Assembly (NCBI GenBank): GCA_963741305.1
Contig: CAVUHL010000003.1
Span: 4,712,001-4,776,000, forward strand
DNA length: 64,000 nt
Source of the DNA: DATMER01 sp963741305
GTDB lineage: Bacteria > Acidobacteriota > Thermoanaerobaculia > Multivoradales > UBA5704
Direction: 5' to 3'
The notes below the pieces were generated by a model that was not told the DNA's origin, did no database searches, and saw only the letters and a list, made by a program, of their open reading frames with translations. A program made the position numbers and the translations under genes. Shown piece after piece: positions 35,001-42,836 of this stretch; within the stretch, counting starts at the first letter, position 1, and the number at the start of each line of letters is the position of its first letter.

Positions 35001-38000
35001 CCATGCGCTCAAACAGCCAAAGCCGCTCCTGGGCGAAGGAGAGTGGTATTCCCCTACCAGCGTCCCTACCAGCGTCTCCCAGCCGCTCCTCGTGGGAGAG
35101 CGGCACCACCGGGGGAGCCGGCCGCTCCTCCCCCCGGCGCAGCGCCTTGATCCGTAGCGCAAGGGACCGCACGGTCGGCGCCTGGAAGAGGTCGGCCAGC
35201 GGCAGCTCGACCTCGAACACCTCGCGCACCCGGGAGACCAGCCGCGCCGCCAGGAGCGAGTGGCCGCCGAGGTCGAAGAACCCGTCCTCGGCGCCCACGC
35301 GGCCACCCCCCAGCACCTCTTCCCAGAGGCGGGCGAGCAGCTCCTCAACCGGTCCGCGAGGTTGCGCGCGCCCCGGAACCGGCTCCGTGACCATGGGCGC
35401 GGGGAGCGCCGCGCGGTCCACCTTGCCGTTGGCGGTCAGAGGGAACGCGGGTAGGATCACGAAGGTCGAGGGGATCAGCGGCGCCGGCAACGTCGGCTCC
35501 AGGAAGAGGCGCAGCTCGCTCGGCGCCGGACCGGGCTCCCCCTCCCCCGGCACCAGGTAAGCCACCAGCCGGCGGTCGCCGGGACGCGTTTCCCGGGCGA
35601 CGACCACGGCGTCAGCCACGGACGGATGCCGCGTCAGCGCCGCCTCCACCTCTCCTGGCTCGATGCGGAAGCCACGGATCTTGACTTGGCGGTCCATCCG
35701 CCCGAGGAACTCGATCCGGCCGTCGGCCAGGCGCCGCACCCGGTCTCCCGTGCGGTAGAGCCGGGCCCCCGGCTCCCTGGAGAACGGATCGGGCACGAAG
35801 CTCTCCGCGGTCAGGTCGGGCCTCCCGAGGTACCCGCGAGCCAATCCCTCCCCACCCGCCAGCAGCTCGCCGGCCACACCGATCGGAACGGGACCTTCTC
35901 CTGCGCCGAGCACGTGAACCCGTGTGTTGGCGATCGGCCGGCCGATCGGCACGGTCGACTCCCCCGTCTCCCGGGTATTCCGCAGCGGCTCGCAGCAGGT
36001 GAAGGTCGTGCCCTCGGTCGGCCCGTAACCGTTGACCAGAGCGATCCCCTCCTCCAGCGCGCGGCGGACGTGCGGCGGCGAGAGCACGTCCCCGCCCGCG
36101 AGCAGATGCCGCAGCCGGCGGAGCGCCGCGGGCTGCGTGTCCAGCATCTGATGGAAGAGGCCGGCCGTGAGCCAGAGCGACGTAACCCCCTGCTCCTCCA
36201 CTGTCCGCGCAATTTCTTCCAGGGAAGGGACCCGCGACGGGAACACCACGAGCCGGCCGCCATTGAGGAGCGGCCCCCACAGCTCCAGCGTCGAGGCGTC
36301 GAAGGAGAGCGGCGCGAGCAGGAGCCAGGCCTCATCCGGCCCCTGCTCCGTAAAGTCGTTGCCGCGCACCAGCCGGACCACGTTGCGCTGGGTGACCGCC
36401 ACCCCCTTGGGCCGGCCCGTCGAGCCGGAGGTATAGAGGATGTAGGCCAGCCCGTCGGGATCCGGGTCTTCCGCGAGCCGCTCATCCCTCTCATCCCTCT
36501 CATCATTGCGGCCGGCGATCGCCGCGGCGTCCCTCCCGAGGTCAACGGTACGGATATCGCGCGGGATGGGCGGAACCGGCGTCCCCGGCGCGGTCACCAG
36601 GACCCGGGCACCGGAGTCGGCCATGATCCAGCCGAGCCTCTCCGCGGGAAACGAAGGGCTGAGGGGAACGTAAGCGCCGCCGGCCTTGAGGATGGCGAGG
36701 ACCGTCTCCACCGCCTCGATCGACCGCTCCAAGCACAGGGCGACCGGCACCTCGGGCCCCACCCCGAGCTCCCGCAGGTGCCAGGCGAGCCGGTTTGCAT
36801 TGCGGTCGAGCTCGGCGTAGCTGAGGCTCCGCCGCCCATCCTCGATCGCCACCGCGTCCGGCCGGAGGTCGGCCTGCTCCTCGAAGAGCCGGTGGATGGG
36901 GACCCGCGGCATGGCTGCAGCGCGGTCGTTCCATTCCACGACGAGCTGGTGCCGCTCCCCCGCGCTCAGCAGGGAGAGGTCCACCGCCGGAGCATCCGGA
37001 TCGTCCAGCGCGGCGGCGAGAAGGTTCCGAAAGTGCGCGGCCAGCCGGGCGGCGGTCGTCTGGGAAAAGATCCCCTGCTCGATCCAGCCCTCGTCCTGTA
37101 TCAGATCGAAAGTCAGGTCGAACCTGGCCGTACCGGCATCCACACGGCGCGGTATGGCCTCCAATCCAGGGAGATCCAGCGCCGGCATCGGCACGTTCTG
37201 GAAGGCGAGCACCGCCTGGAAGAGCGGGTTGCGCCCCGCGGCGCGCTCGGGCCGCAGCTCCTCGACGATGCGCTCGAACGGGAGGTCCTGGTGCTCATGC
37301 ACCCCCAGGACCTGCTCTTGAGACCGGCCAAGCAGCTCGCGGAAAGACGGCCGGCCCATCAGATTGGCTCGGATCGGCAGCGTGTTCACAAAGAAGCCGA
37401 TCAGCCCTTGCACCTCGGCCCGCCGCCGGTTGGCAAACGGCGTCCCGATCACCAGGTCCTCCTGGCCGGTCCACCGGTGGAGCAGCACCTGAAAGCCGGC
37501 AAGGAGCGCCACGAACACCGTCGTGCCCTCGGCGCGGGCCAGCGCCTCCAACCCGGCCGTGGCAGGGAGGGCTATCGGCGTCGTGGGCTGCCGCAAGCCG
37601 CCGGCCTGCCGCTCCGCAATCAATTCCAAGGCCGGGGGCGCCCCCGCGAGCCGCCCCTGCCACCAGGCGAGCGGGCGTTCAAGCGCCTCTCCCTGGAGCC
37701 ACGCCCGCTGCCAGACCGCGAAGTCCGCGTACTGGACCGGCAGCGGCGGCAGGTCCCCTGGGCATCGATAAAGGGCGGAGACCTCGCGGATCAGCACCCC
37801 CATGGACCAGGCGTCGCTCACCAGGTGGTGCATCGTCAGCAGGAGGAGGTGCCGCTCGGGGCCGAGCCGGACGAGCACGGCGCGCAGCAGGGGCCCGCGC
37901 TCCAGGTCGAACGGGCGGGACGCCTCCGCCCGCGCCAGCCTCTCTACCTCGGTGTCCTCAGGGGTTGGCAAGCCCGAGAGGTCGACCACCGACATGGGGG

Positions 38001-38364
38001 GCTCCGCCGGCTCCGGATGGATGACCTGAACCGGCTCGCCGTCAAGGAAGCCGAACGTGGTCCGCAGCGTCTCGTGACGCTGAACCACCCGCCGGAACGC
38101 ACCGCCGAGCGCCCCGGCATCCAGCCGGCCGCGCAGCTCCACGGCCGCGGCCATGTTGTAGGCGGCATCGTCCGGCCGGAGCTGGGCGAGGAACCAGAGG
38201 CGCTGCTGGGCGAAAGAGAGCGGCGAGCCTGATGGGGGGCGCCTCGCCGGCACGATCCCCTCGCGGCCGGGAAGAACCTCCCGCTTCTTCTCCCGCAGGC
38301 GGTCCAGGATGGACCCGAAGCTCCTCGCACGAGGCTCACCCGCAGCTTTGGCGGGCTCACTCAT
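28993..38364 (-). CDS. three-module non-ribosomal peptide synthetase C-A-T-C-A-T-Cy-A-T
   Basis: A 3123-aa protein (ATG at 38364; a TTG at 38418 is a weaker start). Approximate positions are C1 38230-36950, A1 to 35440, T1 35380-35170, C2 35060-33850, A2 to 32370, T2 32330-32120, Cy 32060-30880, A3 30750-29290 and T3 29220-29000. C1 has HHLVSDAW and C2 HHIAADGW. The third is a heterocyclisation domain: it starts LSDIQQAYVVGR and has DLLIGDVQS (DxxxxD) in place of HHxxxDG. By-eye specificity codes: A1 DALWLGGTF, close to Val codes; A2 DAKNFGLAN, no confident match; A3 DLWSMSLIW with a GGATEAS block, close to Cys codes. The predicted C-terminal unit is therefore a Cys-derived thiazoline. There is no thioesterase or epimerase; the protein ends on a carrier domain, so release needs another protein. 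Confidence 0.96.
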   Translation of the reverse strand: MSEPAKAAGEPRARSFGSILDRLREKKREVLPGREGIVPARRPPSGSPLSFAQQRLWFLAQLRPDDAAYNMAAAVELRGRLDAGALGGAFRRVVQRHETLRTTFGFLDGEPVQVIHPEPAEPPMSVVDLSGLPTPEDTEVERLARAEASRPFDLERGPLLRAVLVRLGPERHLLLLTMHHLVSDAWSMGVLIREVSALYRCPGDLPPLPVQYADFAVWQRAWLQGEALERPLAWWQGRLAGAPPALELIAERQAGGLRQPTTPIALPATAGLEALARAEGTTVFVALLAGFQVLLHRWTGQEDLVIGTPFANRRRAEVQGLIGFFVNTLPIRANLMGRPSFRELLGRSQEQVLGVHEHQDLPFERIVEELRPERAAGRNPLFQAVLAFQNVPMPALDLPGLEAIPRRVDAGTARFDLTFDLIQDEGWIEQGIFSQTTAARLAAHFRNLLAAALDDPDAPAVDLSLLSAGERHQLVVEWNDRAAAMPRVPIHRLFEEQADLRPDAVAIEDGRRSLSYAELDRNANRLAWHLRELGVGPEVPVALCLERSIEAVETVLAILKAGGAYVPLSPSFPAERLGWIMADSGARVLVTAPGTPVPPIPRDIRTVDLGRDAAAIAGRNDERDERDERLAEDPDPDGLAYILYTSGSTGRPKGVAVTQRNVVRLVRGNDFTEQGPDEAWLLLAPLSFDASTLELWGPLLNGGRLVVFPSRVPSLEEIARTVEEQGVTSLWLTAGLFHQMLDTQPAALRRLRHLLAGGDVLSPPHVRRALEEGIALVNGYGPTEGTTFTCCEPLRNTRETGESTVPIGRPIANTRVHVLGAGEGPVPIGVAGELLAGGEGLARGYLGRPDLTAESFVPDPFSREPGARLYRTGDRVRRLADGRIEFLGRMDRQVKIRGFRIEPGEVEAALTRHPSVADAVVVARETRPGDRRLVAYLVPGEGEPGPAPSELRLFLEPTLPAPLIPSTFVILPAFPLTANGKVDRAALPAPMVTEPVPGRAQPRGPVEELLARLWEEVLGGGRVGAEDGFFDLGGHSLLAARLVSRVREVFEVELPLADLFQAPTVRSLALRIKALRRGEERPAPPVVPLSHEERLGDAGRDAGRGIPLSFAQERLWLFERMDPGSTVFNMPLAARFRGPLDIPALERSLEEVVRRHEVLRTTFPEMAGRPVQRIAPATSWRLPLVDLTGLGGDEARRLAQEQGLRPFDLQREPPLRILLLSTAPDEHELLVTLHHIAADGWSLEVLVRELGVLYRAFTRREPSPLPDLPLQYADWAVWQRRWLEGEALESLRSAWRRLLEGVPTVLELPTDRPRSPAQGYRGAVRSVSLDEDLTRSLEALGRPEGCTLYMTLLAAFQILIGSFSRQDDFLIGTPAAGRSRGETEGMIGFFVNMLALRARLGDRPTFRQLLARVRETTLAAWAHQEMPFDELVRDLRPERGPGRAPLLQVVLAEQESPAWDLDLPSITVELLPPAEVVARYDLSLTAVHRPGGLDLHLTCNADLFEEATAERLLRRWVDLLRAACDRPDARIDDLVEADRAPDLCVHELIEAQARRTPNAEAVRFGDHFLSYADLSLRARCLAHRLRGLGVGPDVRVGLSAEPGPSALVGILGIWMAGGAYVPVDPGVPAARRGFFLSDSGALLLVADSFLLEPGPDPGPVESGVRPENLAYVLYTSGSTGVPKGVAVEHRQLARYLSYVNRVLFGDRVRSCPWVTPLTFDASLKQALAPLLRGETVWSSEPANLLGELACRDRVGVNVTPSLWRALLEGIDSLPGVARVFLGGERLPPELFTRTAAALPGAEVWNLYGPTEATANAAVARLAPGGPVVLGFPIEGAQLHLLDPEMQPVPPGEAGEIHIGGSGVTRGYLGRPELTAERFVPDPFGAEPGSRLYRTGDLGRWTRDGVEFLGRIDHQVKLRGVRIELGEIEARLELLPGVREAAVALDGDRLVAFVVGDAEGARAALAETLPELMVPAAFVVLDRLPRLPSGKVDRAALHGTFAEIPSVRPVVAPRTPTERRLTEIWASVLGRETVSAEDNFFELGGHSIQSIQISHRAAAAGIEVTPRDLLHHPTIAGLAALVDAQQKPQVQWQSALVPDPGNRHEPFTLSDIQQAYVVGRTELFELGGVGPTSYLEADWPELDVPRLEAAWRRLVERHDMLRAVVLPGGRWQILREVPPYELRVEEGDAGALREQMSRRLFEPGRWPLFELRVTNGRRLHIARDLLIGDVQSSEVLLQELMIFYRDPGAVLAPLEVSVRDYALAVDALRAGDAGRKAWEYWRERLAGLPPSPDLPLAPKPGHPAFVRRQGEIGTQARTQLDGRAARAGITPSVLLCAAFSEVLAAWSGGDRFSINVLYSRRLPLHPQVDHLVGNFASTVLLEVDGREATFESRAVRLQERLWGDLRHGLVSGVEVLREANRLQRGSTRAAMPVVFSSILPLARESDALLEGPELVYSTVQTPQVALEVLVTEVAGSVRYTWNSVDDAFPPGFVAAMFDAYQSLLDLLATGDEAWRREGRASVPPVQLARRRKINSTSVPEPGWLLHEPIASTSDEVAVVSADRRLTYGELSREADLLAMGLRPGGLVAVVMEKGWEQAVATLAILRVGAAYLPIDPTLPLERRWHLLEQGDVEVALTQPRFAEGLGWPEGVRVVTVEKVVGAGLAPAREGVNPSPTLAYVLFTSGSTGLPKGVMIDHRGAANTVADINRRFRISAADRVLALSSLSFDLSVWDLFGILGAGGRVVMPDPEASRDPAHWHERIEREGVTVWSSVPALMELYADYLESHGLTVPASLRLVMLSGDWIPVPLPDRLRALGSRAELISLGGATEASIWSVLFPVKKVDPAWRSIPYGRPMANQTLHVLDTRLDPSPDWVPGQIYLGGVGLALGYWKDEAKTRASFIVHPRTGERLYRTGDLGRWLPEGNVELLGREDLQVKIQGYRVEPGEIEAVLAMHPAVREAVVTAVGKARGHKRLVAYVVLRHPSGTAEPPELRAWLEARLPGYMVPHLYVPVAALPLTANGKVDRKALPAPEPARRPSRPLTSGSDRLRTGTETRMARLWEEVLGVSPVGLDEELFALGGDSLLALRLLDAIERELGRRLPLGALFQEATVAKLAALVEATAP
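30340..30391. repeat. TGTAGGGG inverted-repeat element read in frame within the NRPS A3 domain
   Basis: TGTAGGGG at 30340 and CCCCTACA at 30384 bracket 36 bp of G- and C-runs. The element encodes the VGAGLAPAREGVNPSPT stretch just before the A3 core motif (LAYVLFTSGSTG). It belongs to the same family as the intergenic element at 3808. Confidence 0.8.
36481..36506. repeat. microsatellite in the NRPS A1 linker
   Basis: ctcatccctctcatccctct repeats on a 9-10 bp step and encodes NDERDERDER, directly before the LAYILYTSGSTG core motif of the first adenylation domain. Confidence 0.85.
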
Positions 38365-38560
38365 GGCAGAGGACGCGTTTCCCCGTGCGCGGCAAGAAGA
38401 CACTCCAACGTAAGTCAAACCAGGACGAAACTACCGCCCGGCATCACTGATCGTTACGGCTCCCGGAAACTTTAGCGAACGGGGGCAGGAGAGGCAAGGC
38501 GTCGAAACTTGCCGATCGATCGCCAGCTTGGCATTTTTGCGCAGACTGTGAGCAGGGAGC

Positions 38561-41026
38561 CTACGGATCGACCGTAAGCTTGACGCTCTTGGCCAGGCCG
38601 TTGGCCGTGGCCTCGATCGTCGCGAAGCTCTGGACCGTTACATCCGAGGCCGTGACGGCAAAGGTCCCCTGGCTCTGACCGGCCACAAGGATCAGGCTCG
38701 CCACATCCGGCCGGGCCACCGCGGTGCTCGAGGTGGAGAGGGCCACTGCGATGCCGCCCGGTGCGGCCGGGCACTCCAGGCCGACCGTTCCCTGGACCGG
38801 GGCCGGCCCGGTCACCGGGTTCGGCGACAGCGTCAGGGAGGCCACTCCGATCGGCCGCACCGTCAGCCCCTGGCTGCGGGAATCACCACCGAAGCTCGCG
38901 GTCACCGTTCCGGACTGATTGGCCGTCACCGCCGGAGCCGTGATGAGGAAGGTCGCGCTGGTCGATCCCGACGGCACCGTGACGCTCGCCGGCACCGCGG
39001 CCACCGGATTCGTGCTCGTCAGCGTCACCACGATTCCCCCGACCGGCGCCTTGGCTGTCAGGGTGACCTTGCCCGTCGAGCTCTTGCAGCCGCCCGCGAA
39101 CGATCCCGGGGTGAGGGTCAGGGCCGACACCGCCGGCTCGAGCACCGTCAGCTCCGCGGTCTGCGTCAACCCGCGCCGGGAGGCGGAGACCGTGACCGCC
39201 TTCGCCGACGAGACGGGGCTCGTGGTCACCGTGAAGGTGGCGGAGGACGCTCCCTGGGCCATCGTGACGCTGGCCGGGACTGCCACCACTGCCGGATCGG
39301 AGCTGGAGAGGCTCACCGGGGTACCGCCCGCACTGCCTGCGGACACCGCGCGGTCGAGGACCACCGTGCCCGTCGAGGTCTTCGAGCCGGTGACGGTCGT
39401 GGGAGCGAGCGAAAGCCCGGCCAGTTCGGGCGTGCCCACGAGGTCGTCGTCCCGGATCGTGACCGTGCTGCCAGCATACGGTCCGGCATGAATGGAGGGT
39501 GACGCCACTACAGCCAGGGTGACCGTCTCCGGGTCCTCGGTGACGAAGTCGTCGATCGGCGCGGCCTTGACGAACACCCGGTCCCAGCTGGCGGCGATCG
39601 TCACGGTCAGCGGAAGGCTGTAGTCGATCCCATGCCCGGCCGTGCCTCCCACGAGGAGGTCCACTGTGAGAGGTTCGGCGGTGCTCCCGGTGCGCCAGAT
39701 GATGAATTCGCCCGAGTCCGCCGGCTCCGCGGCGTCCAGGTCGGACAGGGTCACGGAGACCGTCGGCCGCGCCGGCTCCACGTCCGCCAGAACCACGCTG
39801 GCCGTGGAGCCCCCTTCAAGGGTGAGGATGACCGTCTCTGCCGTCTCGAGGACACCGTCGTCGATCGGAGTCACGGCCACCTCGGCCGACGCCTGCCCCG
39901 CGGGGATCGTCACCGTCCCGGGCAGCGCGACGAAATCATCCCCGGACGTGGCGGTGCCTGACACGGTGTAGGTCACCGTCAGGTCCCCGCCAGCACTCTG
40001 GCGGGTGATGGTGAAGCGGCCTGAGTCTCCGGACTCGGAGGCGTTGCGGTCCGTGGCCTGGATGAGGACCGAAGGGTCGATTCCGGACGCCGGAGGGACC
40101 GCAGGCGGGACGGCCGGGTCCAGGAGCGCCGCGTCCAGGAAATTGTAGACGGGTTGGACGTTCGAGGCATTGTCCCAAACCGAGCCGCCGTGGCCCGCGC
40201 CCTGGACCGGACGGAGGGTGGCGGAGGCTCCGGCGGCGTTCAGGGCGTCCACCAGGAGCTGGCTCTGGTTGAACGGGATGAGCTTGTCGATAGTGCCGTG
40301 CATGGCGAGCAGCGGCGGATCGTCCGCGCTGGCGTAGGTGACCGGGTTGGCCGTGGCGACGCGCTCCGGGTTCGACTGGATCGGCCCGCCGACCAGCTTG
40401 CTCTCGTCCGAGGCCGCGCCGTCATGGTTCACGGTCGCGGGATAGAACCGCATCTGGAGGAAGTCGGTGGCGCCGTACCAGTCCACGGCGGCCTGCACCC
40501 GGCTCGACTGATCGAGGTTGCCGCCGGTGGTCCCTTCCAGGTCCACGGAGACGCTGCCGATCGTGATCGATGACACGCCGCCGGAGGTGGCGAGCATCGC
40601 GGCCAGGTGGCCGCCGGCCGAGTCACCCCAAGCGGCGAAGCGGTCCGGATCGAGGCCGTATTCGGCGGCGTGGGCGCGCAGCCAGCGCACGGCACCGCGC
40701 ACGTCCTGGATCTGGGCCGGCCAGAGGGCGGAGGAGATCAGCCGGTAGTCGACGCTCGCCACGGCATAGCCCCGCGAGCAGAGGGCCGAGGCGCGGGCAG
40801 GGACAGGCAGCCGGCTGCCGCTCTTCCATCCGCCGCCATGGATCCAGACCACCACGGGAACAGGTGCGGTTATGCCCTGGGGCACCAGAAGCTCCAGCTT
40901 GAGCTCCGGGGCCGTCGAGTAGATGAGGCCCGTGTAGGTTTGACAGCTCTGCGCGGAGGAAACGGACGGGCTGAACAGAAGGCACAGGCTGACGGCAAAC
41001 GCGTATGACCAGCGGGGCACTCTCAT
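38561..41026 (-). CDS. secreted alpha/beta-hydrolase esterase fused to Calx-beta and Ig-like repeats
   Basis: An 821-aa protein with a signal peptide ending near SVSSAQS. Residues ~25-300 form an esterase/lipase domain with the oxyanion WIHGGGW, nucleophile GDSAGGH, a DDPPLLAMHGTIDKL acid segment and a GHGGS histidine. Two Calx-beta-type repeats follow (SGDDFVALPGTVTIPAGQ, then an ETAETV block; a second near AGHGIDYSLPLTV). Three shorter Ig-like repeats of the 'ALTLSP-TVTG' type complete it. It probably hydrolyses acyl esters on polysaccharide or lipids outside the cell. The ATG at 41026 is chosen over GTG 41035; its Shine-Dalgarno sits in the stem of a perfect hairpin. Confidence 0.9.
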   Translation of the reverse strand: MRVPRWSYAFAVSLCLLFSPSVSSAQSCQTYTGLIYSTAPELKLELLVPQGITAPVPVVVWIHGGGWKSGSRLPVPARASALCSRGYAVASVDYRLISSALWPAQIQDVRGAVRWLRAHAAEYGLDPDRFAAWGDSAGGHLAAMLATSGGVSSITIGSVSVDLEGTTGGNLDQSSRVQAAVDWYGATDFLQMRFYPATVNHDGAASDESKLVGGPIQSNPERVATANPVTYASADDPPLLAMHGTIDKLIPFNQSQLLVDALNAAGASATLRPVQGAGHGGSVWDNASNVQPVYNFLDAALLDPAVPPAVPPASGIDPSVLIQATDRNASESGDSGRFTITRQSAGGDLTVTYTVSGTATSGDDFVALPGTVTIPAGQASAEVAVTPIDDGVLETAETVILTLEGGSTASVVLADVEPARPTVSVTLSDLDAAEPADSGEFIIWRTGSTAEPLTVDLLVGGTAGHGIDYSLPLTVTIAASWDRVFVKAAPIDDFVTEDPETVTLAVVASPSIHAGPYAGSTVTIRDDDLVGTPELAGLSLAPTTVTGSKTSTGTVVLDRAVSAGSAGGTPVSLSSSDPAVVAVPASVTMAQGASSATFTVTTSPVSSAKAVTVSASRRGLTQTAELTVLEPAVSALTLTPGSFAGGCKSSTGKVTLTAKAPVGGIVVTLTSTNPVAAVPASVTVPSGSTSATFLITAPAVTANQSGTVTASFGGDSRSQGLTVRPIGVASLTLSPNPVTGPAPVQGTVGLECPAAPGGIAVALSTSSTAVARPDVASLILVAGQSQGTFAVTASDVTVQSFATIEATANGLAKSVKLTVDP

Positions 41027-41035
41027 ATCGATCAC

Positions 41036-41072
41036 AACCTCCCGGCAGAAACTCCAGATGCGCCGGGAGGTT
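41036..41072 (-). promoter_or_regulatory. hairpin sequestering the esterase ribosome binding site
   Basis: On the minus strand AACCTCCCGGC and GCCGGGAGGTT form a perfect 11-bp stem with a 15-nt loop. GGGAGG of the 3' arm is the Shine-Dalgarno for the ATG at 41026. The hairpin may double as the terminator of the TPR gene that ends at 41093. Confidence 0.75.
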
Positions 41073-41092
41073 GCAGGATGGGTGCCAGTGAT

Positions 41093-42391
41093 TTACCGCC
41101 GCAGCCACTTCCGGCGCAGCGTCATGGCGAGGTCGCGGAACATCTGCGCCTGAACGGCGTCGCGCTGTACCGCCTCCTGGAGGACCAGCCAGGAGCGCAG
41201 GATGTCGTTGTGCAGCTTGCGGCTCTCCAGGAAGGGATAGAGGCCGCGCAGGATGCCGCCGGCCTCCGCCACTTTGCCGCGGAGGCTGAGCACCTGGGAT
41301 AGCTCGACCCCGGCAAGGGCAAGATCGAGGTCGAAGTCGTGCCGCTCGTACAAGGCTACGAGATCGCGGAACTTGCGCTCCGACTCCTCGAGGTTCCCCT
41401 CATTGCAGGTGAGGTGGCCTTCCTGCCGCAGCAACCGCCCCTGGGTGACGGGGTCGGGGTAGAGGGCGTACAACGGGCGGCAGGCCTCCAGCAGCTTGCG
41501 CGCCTCGGCCGTCTGCCCCAGCTCGCTCATCCAGGAGACCTTCAAGTGGCTGGCGCCGAGCTCCAGGTGCGGGTCCGCACCCGGCTCCAACTTGGCCTCG
41601 GCACGCTCGGCCAGCTCCAGCCCACGCTCCGGGTCCACCCAGCCCACAGAAGACGACCAGGCGATCAGGTAGGTGGCCTCCAAGTGCCGGTCCCCCATCT
41701 GATGAGCGCAGGAGACCGCCTCCCGGAAGAGCGTAGAGGCGTCCTCGAAGTACCCTAGGTCCGACTTGAGCGTGGCGCGGATCCCCAGCAGGTAGGCGCA
41801 ATCCAGGAGGTCGCCCGTGCCCAGGTCCAGCAGTTCCTCGGCCCGGGCGAGATCCTCCTCGGCCCCCCGCAAGTCGCCGTAGAGGCGCTTGGCGTTGCCG
41901 AGCTCGGTGGCCGCGATCCCCTGGAAGTCACGCACCCGGGTGTCGCCGTAAACCTCGGGGCTCAGCTTCTGGGCGATCATCCAGGCCAGATGATAGAGGC
42001 CGACCGCGGCGCCGCGGTCCTGGCGGAGGATCTTCCGTCCTTCGTTCAGCAGCAGATTGTAGAGGCCCCAGACGTGGAGCCGCGGGTCGTTCTTCACCCA
42101 GAGCAGACGCTGCGTGGCGTCGAGCGGCTCCAGCAGATGCCACAGCTCCTCGCCCCGGCGGCGCTCCGCCCGCATTGCAGTCTCCGCGTCGTGGAAGACG
42201 CCCTCCAGCCGCTCGAACGCCCGCGTGTAGTCGAGCTTGCGGGGAAAGAACATTTCCCGGGCGTTCTCGCGGCAGGGCTCGCATCCCGCTAGCAGGTGCG
42301 CCATCACCTTCCGCTTCTCGACCGGACCAGACCGGTTGACGCGGAATCGTTCCAGCTCGTTGCGGGTCAGGTGAAAGGCTCCTAGCGGCAT
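41093..42391 (-). CDS. TPR-like protein with a zinc-finger-like N-terminus
   Basis: A 432-aa protein. Near residues 30-50 lies HLLAGCEPCRENA, an anti-sigma-type H-x-C-xx-C zinc-binding pattern. The rest is helical TPR-like repeats (RALYGDLRGAEEDLARAEELLDLG type). It resembles the protein at 22622-23788 in layout. It is preceded on the same strand by the small secreted gene 42432-42677. SD AAGGAG is present. No membrane helix is visible, so the zinc-finger region probably binds a cytoplasmic partner. Confidence 0.78.
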   Translation of the reverse strand: MPLGAFHLTRNELERFRVNRSGPVEKRKVMAHLLAGCEPCRENAREMFFPRKLDYTRAFERLEGVFHDAETAMRAERRRGEELWHLLEPLDATQRLLWVKNDPRLHVWGLYNLLLNEGRKILRQDRGAAVGLYHLAWMIAQKLSPEVYGDTRVRDFQGIAATELGNAKRLYGDLRGAEEDLARAEELLDLGTGDLLDCAYLLGIRATLKSDLGYFEDASTLFREAVSCAHQMGDRHLEATYLIAWSSSVGWVDPERGLELAERAEAKLEPGADPHLELGASHLKVSWMSELGQTAEARKLLEACRPLYALYPDPVTQGRLLRQEGHLTCNEGNLEESERKFRDLVALYERHDFDLDLALAGVELSQVLSLRGKVAEAGGILRGLYPFLESRKLHNDILRSWLVLQEAVQRDAVQAQMFRDLAMTLRRKWLRR

Positions 42392-42431
42392 TGTCGGCTC
42401 CTTGGCCGACTAGTCTACAACGAGAAGCCCT

Positions 42432-42677
42432 CTAGCCGAAGGGATCCCAACTGCCGCCCGAGTCGGTACCCGGCTGGGGCTCCGGATCCTCTGCACCGCC
42501 CTCGTCCGCCTGCCAGATGGCGGTGATCGGGGCCAGCGGGGCGCTCACGCGCTCCCAGATGGCTTCCAGGAAGCGGGCGACCGGGGAGACCGTCTCCCGC
42601 TCCGTCTGAGCGGCGAGAGGCAGACCGAGGAAAACGAACAGACAGAGGACGGACAGGACGCGGCGGACCTTCAGCAT
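42432..42677 (-). CDS. 81-aa small secreted peptide
   Basis: The signal peptide ends at LPLAAQT. The mature ~58 residues have a helical part (VARFLEAIWERV) and an acidic, Gly/Ser-rich tail ending GGSWDPFG. ATG 42677 has GGAGGGGAG upstream; an upstream in-frame start has none. It has the same layout as the secreted peptide at 23841 (signal, EVWEWLEGLW-like helix, loose tail), and both sit directly before a TPR gene. Confidence 0.8.
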   Translation of the reverse strand: MLKVRRVLSVLCLFVFLGLPLAAQTERETVSPVARFLEAIWERVSAPLAPITAIWQADEGGAEDPEPQPGTDSGGSWDPFG

Positions 42678-42836
42678 TGACTCCCCTCCGGATTCGAGCA
42701 CCCCGGACGGCCGTCTCATGGCTGGGCCAGGGTGGAAATTTGGTGTCTAGGAGGGAAGTGGCGCGAAGCGTCCAATCCGGGACGCAGTTTGGAGATTTTC
42801 GATGCGGAAACTAGAGATTAGTTTATCGACAAAAGC

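Noticed and set aside
31708..35157. 1149-codon + strand open frame opposite the NRPS
   Set aside because: Antisense of conserved NRPS domains; no own motifs or ribosome site.
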